Origin: UBA5336 sp039034035
Lineage (GTDB): Bacteria; Pseudomonadota; Alphaproteobacteria; Caulobacterales; Hyphomonadaceae
Length of the DNA stretch: 11,877 nucleotides
Reading direction: 5' to 3'
Assembly (NCBI GenBank): GCA_039034035.1
Contig: JBCCBN010000088.1
Coordinates: 1 to 11,877, forward strand
Shown here: one piece after another, positions 6,577 through 11,877 of the stretch
Layout: each line of letters starts with the position of its first letter
Numbering within the stretch: position 1 is the first letter of the stretch
Notes under the pieces: model-generated
What the model was told of the DNA's origin: nothing
Databases searched by the model: none
What the model saw: the letters and a program-made list of their open reading frames with translations, nothing else
Translations under genes and position numbers: made by a program

Positions 6577-6851
6577 CGCGCCGTCGTGCCGGGCGATTGG
6601 GCCGCGACTCCCGGCTCCGCCGCGATGGTCAGGTGTGCCAGTGGAACGAGCCTGCGATTGAGGGCTCCGGGAACGCTCGCGCCTGCCATCGCCATGTCCC
6701 TCTTCCATACCTTTCGTCGCGCGTATCTACCCGCCTGCCGTCCCTCGTCACAGACAATTGAACACACGGCGATGTCCGCGGGCCCCTGCATTTAAGTTCA
6801 GTTCATCTGCGTTAACCTAGCTCATATGCAATACTTAATCAGGAGCGTCCC
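6577..6851 (+). promoter_or_regulatory. Non-coding gap with probable lipoprotein-gene promoter at its right end
   Basis: I see no credible gene in this 275-base gap. The last 60 bases turn A+T-rich. They carry a tandem GTTCA GTTCA (6796-6805), a GTTAAC palindrome (6811-6816) and a weak -10-like TATGCA (6825-6830), about 17 bases after TTCATC (6802-6807). AGGAG at 6841-6845 is the ribosome binding site of the lipoprotein. The promoter hexamers are poor matches, so exact placement is uncertain. Confidence 0.35.
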
Positions 6852-7343
6852 ATGAAATCCCGTCTTGTTGCCGCCCTCGCTGCCGGTGCTGTTGTCCTCG
6901 CCGCCTGCGCCACCCCGACCCCTTACCAGCCCGCCACCGATGCGCGGTACGGCTACACCGAACAGCAGATCGAGTCCGATCGCTGGCAGCTTACCTTTTC
7001 CGGCAATTCCAGCACAGACCGAAGCACCGTCGAGTCCTATCTGATCTACCGCGCCGCCGAGATCACTGACCAGAACGGCTATGACGTATTCCGAATTGTC
7101 CAGCGCGATGTTGATACCGAAAGCCGGTTTGTCACCACCGGCGACCGTGTCGGCGGCGGGTTCGGCTTCTACCGGCGCGGATTTGGCAGCTTCGCATCCT
7201 TCAGCACCGATGAGCGGCAATCCTTCCAGGCCATCGCTGAAATCGTGCTCACCCGAGGCGAGCCCGGCGAAGACGACCTCACCGCCTTCGTCGCTGACGA
7301 TGTGCTGGAAACGCTTTCGGGCAGCATTCGCCGGCCAGGCTGA
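6852..7343 (+). CDS. Lipoprotein, CC0125/CC1285 family
   Basis: A 163-residue exported lipoprotein of unknown role. The signal peptide has Lys2/Arg4, a hydrophobic core (5-17) and the lipobox L16-A-A-C19, so Cys19 should be lipidated. Asp is absent at +2 (Ala20), favouring outer-membrane sorting if Lol rules apply. The mature part starts TPTPYQPATDARYGYTEQQIE, then has WQLTFSGNSSTDRSTVESYLIYRAAEIT, the pattern of the Caulobacter CC0125/CC1285 family, and a Gly/Phe-rich segment (GGGFGFYRRGFGSF) before a final predicted strand-helix part. AGGAG six bases upstream supports the ATG. It converges with the isomerase-like gene, 21 bases between stops. Confidence 0.87.
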   Translation: MKSRLVAALAAGAVVLAACATPTPYQPATDARYGYTEQQIESDRWQLTFSGNSSTDRSTVESYLIYRAAEITDQNGYDVFRIVQRDVDTESRFVTTGDRVGGGFGFYRRGFGSFASFSTDERQSFQAIAEIVLTRGEPGEDDLTAFVADDVLETLSGSIRRPG

Positions 7344-7364
7344 GCGGGCGGGAGCGCGGCTGGT

Positions 7365-7979
7365 TCAATCCCGGGCGGTGACGGCCCAATCCAGCGCGTC
7401 TTCGAGCCGGTCATCGCCCCAGAACATCTCCTCGCCCACCAGAAAAGTGGGCGCACCGAAAAAGCCGTGGCTTGCGGCAAAGCTGGTGCGTTCGCGGAGC
7501 AGGGCCTTGTTTTCGGCCGAAACGGCTCGCTCCAGACTGTCGCTGGGCAGGCCGACCTGGCGGGCGATATCGGCGAGGATTTCAGGGGCCGAAATATCGC
7601 GGCCATCAGCGAATTCGGCGGTGAATACCGCGGTGCAGAATTCCGCGCTCCGGCCGTCCTGTTCGGCGATCTGTGCCATCCGAGCGGCCAGCACGCTGTG
7701 TTGGGGAAAGGCGCGCGGGTCGTTCGCGCCTGGCCGTTGGAACTTTACCCCGAAGCGGGCCGCCCGCCGCTCCATGTCACGCCACATATACCGGCCCTTG
7801 GCAGGATAGACGTTGAACGGCGAGGTGTCCCAGCCTTGCGCCCTGAAGATCGGGCCGAGCAGGAATGGACGCCACTGCATCGTCACGTCCGCCGCCTCTG
7901 CCAGGGGCGTGATCCGCATGGCAGACAAATACGAATAGGTCGACGCAAAGTCGAACCAGAAGGAAACCCGCCGGGTCAT
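7365..7979 (-). CDS. 2-hydroxychromene-2-carboxylate isomerase / kappa-GST-like DsbA-fold protein
   Basis: A 204-residue thioredoxin-fold protein with a helical insert. FWFDFASTYSYL (7-18) matches the FYFDFxSPYSYL motif of HCCA isomerase, with Ser13 at the catalytic, glutathione-activating position; the usual following Pro is Thr here. GFFGAPTFLVGEEMFWGDDRL near the C-terminus is the cis-proline loop and the highly conserved family tail. HCCA isomerase acts in naphthalene breakdown, but no ring-cleaving dioxygenase is nearby, so a more general glutathione-dependent isomerase role is as likely. ATG 7979 and GTG 7982 are both possible starts and neither has a well-spaced ribosome binding site (GGAG at 7982-7985 is too close). 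The N-terminal motif requires one of them. It lies downstream of the dehydrogenase genes with an 86-base gap and a hairpin between. Confidence 0.87.
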   Translation of the reverse strand: MTRRVSFWFDFASTYSYLSAMRITPLAEAADVTMQWRPFLLGPIFRAQGWDTSPFNVYPAKGRYMWRDMERRAARFGVKFQRPGANDPRAFPQHSVLAARMAQIAEQDGRSAEFCTAVFTAEFADGRDISAPEILADIARQVGLPSDSLERAVSAENKALLRERTSFAASHGFFGAPTFLVGEEMFWGDDRLEDALDWAVTARD

Positions 7980-7994
7980 CACTCCAACATACAG

Positions 7995-8031
7995 GAAGCC
8001 ACGACCGCAGGGGACCGTGGCTTCACTTTTT
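7995..8031 (+). terminator. Hairpin with T run between dehydrogenase and isomerase genes
   Basis: GAAGCCACG (7995-8003) pairs perfectly with CGTGGCTTC (8016-8024) around a 12-base loop, and ACTTTTT follows on plus. The T run favours termination of plus-strand transcripts, although no plus gene is upstream. On minus the stem follows the dehydrogenase stop by about 42 bases but ends in CTGTATGTT, a poor U tract. It may work both ways, or be a leader stem of the isomerase gene. Confidence 0.5.
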
Positions 8032-8065
8032 CCTCGACGGACGGGCTGGTCTTACCCGGTTCGGG

Positions 8066-9271
8066 CTAGCCCTGCTTCAGCTCGTCAAACGCGATATCCT
8101 TGTCCACGCGCACATCCTGGGGCAGGCCCAGTACGCGCTCGGCGATGATATTCTTGAGGATTTCATCAGTCCCGCCCGCAATCCGGAGGCCTGGCGCCCA
8201 CATGAAGCTCTGCTGGAACAGGGCATCGGCCGGCATCGTGTCCTCGTCCGACATCAGGCCATAATGGCCCTGCATCTCGATCGCCGAGTTGCAGATGTCC
8301 TGGAGCTGGTTGGCGGTGATGATCTTGCCGATGGAGTTTTCCGGCCCCGGTGTCTCGCCCTTGGAAAGCGCCGTCTGGGTGCGGAACTTGGTCAGCTTGT
8401 AGCCCTGGGCGGCGACATACCAGTCCGCCAGCTTCTCCCGGAATGCACTGTCGGAAATCGTGCCGGCCGTGCGCGCATAGTCCATGATTTCGGACCAGTC
8501 GGGACCGGGCGACCCACCAACGGCCAGCCGCTCATTCATCAGCGTGACAATCGCCACCTTCCAGCCCTGGCCGACATCGCCCAGCCGGTCGCTGTCGGGA
8601 ATGCGGACATCGGTGAAGTACACCTCGTTGAATTCCCGACCGCCTGAGGCCTGGTGGATCGGACGGGCTTCGACGCCGGCCTGCTTCATGTCCACGATGA
8701 ACATCGTCAGCCCCTTGTGCTTGGGCGCTTTCGGGTCGGTCCGGCAGAGCAGGATGCCATAGTCGGAATAGTGCGCGCCCGAGGTCCAGACCTTCTGGCC
8801 ATTGATCAACCACTCGTCGCCCTCCTTCACCGCGCGCGTCTTCACGCCGGCCACGTCAGACCCGGCCGCCGGCTCGGAAAAGAGCTGGCACCAGATCTCC
8901 TCACCATGCATCGCCTTCTGGACATAACGCGCCTTGTGGGCATCGGAGCCGAACGCGATTACGGTCGGAATGCACATGCCCAGGCCGATGGTGAACGGGC
9001 CGGTTGGGGCGTCGAACTTGCCCTCCTCCTGATTCCAGATCACCTGCTGCATGGGCGTGCCGCCGCGCCCGCCGATCTCCTTGGGCCAGGTGATCTGGGC
9101 GAATTTGTTCTCCGCTTTCACAGCCTGCCAGGCCTTGGCGCGCTGCATGAATTCCTCGCCGGAGACCCGCTGGCGCAGGGGCCGCGCCCCTTTCGGCTCA
9201 AGGTGCTTGGCGCAGAATTCATGGGCTTCGGCGCGAAAGGCGGCTTCTTCGGGGGTGTCGTTGAAATCCAT
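8066..9271 (-). CDS. Acyl-CoA dehydrogenase, larger subunit-type (FadE26/ChsE4-like)
   Basis: A 401-residue flavoprotein of the acyl-CoA dehydrogenase family, which makes trans-2-enoyl-CoA and passes electrons to ETF. Visible family blocks are WPKEIGGRG (62-70), CQLFSEPAAGSDVAG (128-142), INGQKVWTSGAHYSDY (156-171) and FNEVYFTDVRIP (214-225). Glu247 (MNERLA) occupies the helix-G position used as base by isovaleryl-CoA and long-chain dehydrogenases. The C-terminal position of the MCAD glutamate is Gly (IAGGTDEIL, 364-372). The usual R-x-FG-x-P...Q dimer/FAD motif is absent, replaced by a loop with KGETPGPENS. This matches one half of the heterotetrameric enzymes known from mycobacterial cholesterol breakdown; the next gene would be the other half. 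The ATG at 9271 has TGGAG seven bases upstream (9279-9283). Confidence 0.93.
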   Translation of the reverse strand: MDFNDTPEEAAFRAEAHEFCAKHLEPKGARPLRQRVSGEEFMQRAKAWQAVKAENKFAQITWPKEIGGRGGTPMQQVIWNQEEGKFDAPTGPFTIGLGMCIPTVIAFGSDAHKARYVQKAMHGEEIWCQLFSEPAAGSDVAGVKTRAVKEGDEWLINGQKVWTSGAHYSDYGILLCRTDPKAPKHKGLTMFIVDMKQAGVEARPIHQASGGREFNEVYFTDVRIPDSDRLGDVGQGWKVAIVTLMNERLAVGGSPGPDWSEIMDYARTAGTISDSAFREKLADWYVAAQGYKLTKFRTQTALSKGETPGPENSIGKIITANQLQDICNSAIEMQGHYGLMSDEDTMPADALFQQSFMWAPGLRIAGGTDEILKNIIAERVLGLPQDVRVDKDIAFDELKQG

Positions 9272-9294
9272 TTTTCGGCTCCAGCGTTTCCTAA

Positions 9295-9327
9295 TGTTAC
9301 TAGTATAACAAATTGACGTTGCGTGAG
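9295..9327 (-). promoter_or_regulatory. Promoter/operator region of the larger dehydrogenase gene
   Basis: On minus, TATACT (9307-9302) is a good -10-like hexamer 31 bases from the ATG. It lies inside a dyad TGTTA-N6-TAACA (9295-9310). Five bases further out is the element TTGACGTTGCGTGAG (9313-9327, written on plus), whose TTGACGTT recurs at the same place before the second dehydrogenase gene. No good -35 is seen, which would suit activator-dependent or regulator-remodelled promoters. Confidence 0.45.
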
Positions 9328-9350
9328 GGGGCTGCGGCAAACTGGGCCGC

Positions 9351-10466
9351 TCAGGCCGCGTTCTTCATCTCAAGCGCACGGACCAGTTTCTCCTTCCAGA
9401 GCTTGGGCGAGCCGGCCTGCACCGCCAGCAACTTGGCCCGGCGATAGTAGAGGTGGCAGTCCACTTCCCAGGTGAAGCCCATGCCGCCATGGGTCTGGAT
9501 GTTTTCCTTGGACGCGAACCAGAACGCCTCGCTGGCGGCCACCCGGCTGGCTGCCGCGGCTTCGGGCAGTTCGGCAGCGTTCGTGGAGAGGGCCCAGGCG
9601 CCGTAGAAACAGTTCGAGCGGGCGACCTCATTCTTCACGTACATATCGGCCAGCTTGTGCTTGATCGCCTGGTTACCGCCGATCGGACGGCCGAACGCAT
9701 AGCGCTCCTTGGCGTAGTCCACCGCCATTTCCTGCGCCCGTGATGCGCCACCGAGCTGTTCGAACGCGAACAGCACGGCCATCCGGTCGAGAAGCTGGTT
9801 GTAGAGCGCCTCGCCGTCACCCGCTGCTCCTAGGCGCTCGCCCGCTGCGCCGTCAAACACGATCTCGGCATGAGACCGGGTCGGCTCCAGCGTCTTGACC
9901 GGTTTCCGGCTCACACCAGCCTGGTCAAGCGCCACCAGCACAAGGCTCGCACCGCTGCCTTCCTTTGCGAGCACCACGGCATGGGTCGCAATGTCGCCAT
10001 CGGTGACCGGGATCTTGGTGCCGTTCACCACGCTGCCATCGAACGTCGTCGCCAGCTTCGCCGGGTCGGGATCGCCCGGGCCTTCGCTGCTGGCAATCGC
10101 GCCGATAACATCGCCAGACACGATTTTCGGCAGCACGGCGGCTTTCTGCGCCTCGGACCCGGCCAGCTTCACCGCTTCGGCCAGACCGTAGGCCGTCGAT
10201 GCAAACGGCACCGGCGCCAGAACTCGGCCCAGCTCTTCGGCCAGCACGCACAGCTCCAGCATGCCAAGGCCCAGCCCGCCATGCTCTTCCTCGATCGCGG
10301 TACCGAGCCAGCCCATCTCCACCACCTTGACCCAGAGGCCGGCCTGATGGCTCATCGCGGTGTCGTTCAGCACGTCACGCACGTGCTGGGAGGTGCATTC
10401 GGCCTCAAGGAACTTCCGGGCCTCGCCGCGCAGGAATTTCTGGTCTTCGGAGAAGTCGAAGTTCAT
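9351..10466 (-). CDS. Acyl-CoA dehydrogenase, smaller subunit-type (FadE27/FadE28-like)
   Basis: A 371-residue acyl-CoA dehydrogenase homologue. It has the N-terminal helical block (GWLGTAIEEEHGGLGLGMLEL, which spans 52-72), a shortened middle domain without the ordinary SEP-x-x-GSD sequence (ASSEGPGDPD, 125-134), and a well-kept C-terminal domain: RYAFGRPIGGNQAIKHKLADM (255-275) and IQTHGGMGFTWEVDCHLYYRR (323-343). The helix-G base position is Asp227 (LLDRMA) and the MCAD glutamate region reads VQAGSP, so no catalytic Glu is evident. With the adjacent gene it forms a complementary pair, probably alpha2beta2, with FAD held by this subunit's motif. The ATG at 10466 has GGGAG about ten bases upstream. 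A 79-base gap with its own promoter-like sequence separates it from the partner. Confidence 0.92.
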   Translation of the reverse strand: MNFDFSEDQKFLRGEARKFLEAECTSQHVRDVLNDTAMSHQAGLWVKVVEMGWLGTAIEEEHGGLGLGMLELCVLAEELGRVLAPVPFASTAYGLAEAVKLAGSEAQKAAVLPKIVSGDVIGAIASSEGPGDPDPAKLATTFDGSVVNGTKIPVTDGDIATHAVVLAKEGSGASLVLVALDQAGVSRKPVKTLEPTRSHAEIVFDGAAGERLGAAGDGEALYNQLLDRMAVLFAFEQLGGASRAQEMAVDYAKERYAFGRPIGGNQAIKHKLADMYVKNEVARSNCFYGAWALSTNAAELPEAAAASRVAASEAFWFASKENIQTHGGMGFTWEVDCHLYYRRAKLLAVQAGSPKLWKEKLVRALEMKNAA

Positions 10467-10670
10467 GGCTGTCTCGCTCCCAATCTCTTTTGTCGGGCGG
10501 AAGGATAGCGCAGTTGACGTTCGCGTAAACCGGTTTCGTAGCGTCAATCCATGGGGGTATGGCAACGAATTCCCATCGTCCGGTTCGCTAGCGCACTCGG
10601 GGGCAGCGCCGGCAAGGCACCACCCGCCGGACTCCCGCGGACGACGCAGCCGATCCGGCCTGAGCGCGCC
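10467..10670. other. Non-coding gap between ychF and the dehydrogenase genes
   Basis: Apart from the regulatory region at 10502-10547, this 204-base gap holds no credible gene. A short stem, CCGGC (near 10609) with GCCGG (near 10626), follows the ychF stop on minus, but no T run accompanies it, so a ychF terminator is not demonstrated. Confidence 0.4.
10502..10547 (-). promoter_or_regulatory. Promoter/operator region of the smaller dehydrogenase gene, with nested dyads
   Basis: On plus, TTGACG-TTCG-CGTAAA (10514-10529) is a 6-4-6 dyad with one mismatch per arm. It is followed by the exact palindrome AAACCGGTTT (10527-10536) and an outer CGTCAA (10542-10547). So a TTGACG...AAACC half on the left is mirrored by GGTTT...CGTCAA on the right. 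On minus, TATCCT (10507-10502) is a -10-like hexamer six bases from TTGACG and 36 bases from the ATG. TTkACG-N4-CGTmAA sites resemble those I recall for the MerR-family regulator LiuR of acyl-CoA catabolism; this link is from memory. Confidence 0.45.
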
Positions 10671-11768
10671 TTAAACGTTGAACCGGAAGTGCAGCACGTC
10701 TCCATCTTTGACGATATAGTCCTTGCCTTCGGCGCGCATCTTTCCCGCTTCCTTGGCCGGTGTCTCGCCGCCGCAGGCGACGTAATCGTCATATGCAATC
10801 GTCTCGGCGCGGATGAAGCCCTTCTCGAAATCGCCATGGATCACCCCGGCGGCCTGCGGAGCGGTCGCGCCGGTGGGGATCGTCCACGCGCGTGCTTCCT
10901 TCGGGCCGGCGGTGAAATAGGTCTGCAAGCCCAGCAATTCGTAGCCGGAATGGATGAGCCGCGTCAGGCCAGGTTCCTCCAGCCCGATGCTTTCGAGGTA
11001 TTCGGTCTGCTCATCGGCATCCAGCAGCGCCATCTCGCTCTCGATCTGGGCGGAGATCACCACGCAGGGCGCGCCTTCGGTTGCGGCATGGGCCACCACC
11101 TTGGCGGCGTGCTCATTGCCATCGGCGGCTGAGCCCTCATCCACATTGGCGATGTAGAGCACGGGCTTGGCCGTCAGCAATTGCAGCATGCGCCAGGCCT
11201 TCTCGTCATCCTCATCGACTGTTGCGCACCGGGCTGGGCGCCCTTCCGATAGCTCCGCCAGGGCCTTGTCGATCAGCGCGATGGCTGCCTTCGCTTCCTT
11301 GTCGCCCGAGCGGGCCTTCTTCTCGACGCCGGACTTGCGCTTTTCCAGGCTCTCCAGGTCAGCCAGCATCAACTCGGTCTCCACGGTTTCCAGGTCCGCC
11401 AGCGGATCGACCCGGCCGGCCACATGGGTGATGTCGTCATCCTCGAAACACCGCAGCACATAGGCGATGGCATCGGTTTCGCGGATCGTCGCCAGGAACT
11501 GGTTGCCCAGGCCTTCGCCCTTGGACGCCCCCTCCACCAGCCCGGCAATATCGACGAAGTTCATCCGCGCGGGGATCACCTCTTTCGACCCAGCAATCTC
11601 TGCCAGCGCCTTCAGCCGCGGCTCCGGCACAGCCACTTCGCCGACATTCGGCTCGATGGTGCAGAACGGGTAGTTCGCCGCCTGGGCCGCCGCCGTCTGG
11701 GTCAGGGCGTTGAACAGGGTGGACTTGCCCACATTGGGAAGACCGACAATTCCGCATTTGAAACCCAT
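10671..11768 (-). CDS. ychF: Redox-regulated ATPase YchF (OLA1 family)
   Basis: YchF is a widely conserved cytoplasmic P-loop ATPase of the Obg/TRAFAC class that binds ribosomes and is linked to stress and translation. The 365-residue length is normal. The P-loop GLPNVGKST is at 9-17, and the switch II DIAGLV is at 73-78, with Leu77 in place of the catalytic Gln, typical of these hydrophobic-substituted enzymes. The base-specificity motif is NVDE (208-211) and not NKxD, explaining ATP preference. A coiled-coil insert runs about 125-175, and the C-terminal TGS domain (about 281-364) contains GLQTYFTAGPKEARAWTI and GDFEKGFIRAETIAYDDYV. The ATG at 11768 has AGGTG four bases upstream. The frequent neighbour pth is not seen before the right edge. 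Confidence 0.98.
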   Translation of the reverse strand: MGFKCGIVGLPNVGKSTLFNALTQTAAAQAANYPFCTIEPNVGEVAVPEPRLKALAEIAGSKEVIPARMNFVDIAGLVEGASKGEGLGNQFLATIRETDAIAYVLRCFEDDDITHVAGRVDPLADLETVETELMLADLESLEKRKSGVEKKARSGDKEAKAAIALIDKALAELSEGRPARCATVDEDDEKAWRMLQLLTAKPVLYIANVDEGSAADGNEHAAKVVAHAATEGAPCVVISAQIESEMALLDADEQTEYLESIGLEEPGLTRLIHSGYELLGLQTYFTAGPKEARAWTIPTGATAPQAAGVIHGDFEKGFIRAETIAYDDYVACGGETPAKEAGKMRAEGKDYIVKDGDVLHFRFNV

Positions 11769-11877
11769 GGGGCACCTATCACTCGTTCAAGGGAGAGGGC
11801 GGGCCGCCGTAATCGGAGCGCCGCAAAGCGGGAGCCTTACCCCCTTCCAAAGCCGAAAAACAGTCCATTGGGTCAAC
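11769..11877. other. Upstream flank of ychF, no gene recognised
   Basis: These 109 bases at the right edge presumably contain the ychF promoter or the spacer to an upstream gene. I found no convincing promoter pair; a CCGC-TTT-GCGG mini-stem (near 11821-11831) is too small to call a terminator. Confidence 0.3.

Noticed and set aside
7362..7374. GGTTCAATCCCGG resembling a tRNA T-arm
   Set aside because: There is no cloverleaf around it, and it overlaps the 3' end of the isomerase-like gene.
8654..9316. Plus-strand open frame across the larger dehydrogenase gene
   Set aside because: Antisense to a fully motif-supported gene.

Overview
The window is a stretch of high-G+C chromosome from an alphaproteobacterium. 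The evidence is a lipoprotein of the CC0125/CC1285 type (named after Caulobacter loci), a PAS_5-type PAS protein beside a tandem PilZ protein, a DUF4345-like membrane protein, and a scattered set of fatty-acid/acyl-CoA genes. Sphingomonadales or the Caulobacterales/Hyphomonadaceae side fit best; the sequence alone does not decide. It looks like core or catabolic chromosome. I see no transposase, integrase, phage gene, CRISPR array, tRNA or rRNA, and no gene that looks foreign.

Layout from left to right. Positions 1-1347 (minus) hold the purine pair purE-purK, joined by a one-base TGATG overlap; purK runs off the left edge. A small DUF4345-like membrane protein follows on plus (1451-1831). A 238-base non-coding stretch with a perfect 11-bp inverted repeat and several GGCGG/CCGCC blocks leads to a PAS protein (2070-2615) and a tandem-PilZ protein (2752-3372), both plus and probably linked in signalling. 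Next come a crotonase on minus (3375-4154, TTG start with a strong ribosome binding site) and, divergent from it across 82 bases, a GYF_2-domain protein of unknown role (4237-4809). An epoxide hydrolase (4823-5800, minus) is divergent from a PlsC-like acyltransferase (5917-6576, plus). A lipoprotein gene (6852-7343, plus) converges on a DsbA-fold 2-hydroxychromene-2-carboxylate isomerase/kappa-GST-like gene (7365-7979, minus). Two unequal acyl-CoA dehydrogenase genes (8066-9271 and 9351-10466, minus) follow, then the ATPase gene ychF (10671-11768, minus).

Functional reading. The two dehydrogenases, the crotonase, the epoxide hydrolase and the isomerase-like protein suggest catabolism of acyl-CoA, terpenoid, steroid or aromatic compounds. 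The dehydrogenases look like complementary halves of a heteromeric enzyme: the larger keeps a helix-G glutamate but lacks the usual Arg-(x)n-FG-P FAD/dimer motif, and the smaller keeps that motif but lacks the glutamate. Each gene has its own leader, and both leaders carry a TTGACGTT element 5-6 bases from a TATnCT -10-like hexamer. This is the best candidate for shared regulation here. No strikingly new multi-gene system is evident; the points worth a second look are the regulatory inverted repeats, the split dehydrogenase, the tandem PilZ/PAS pair and the GYF_2 protein.
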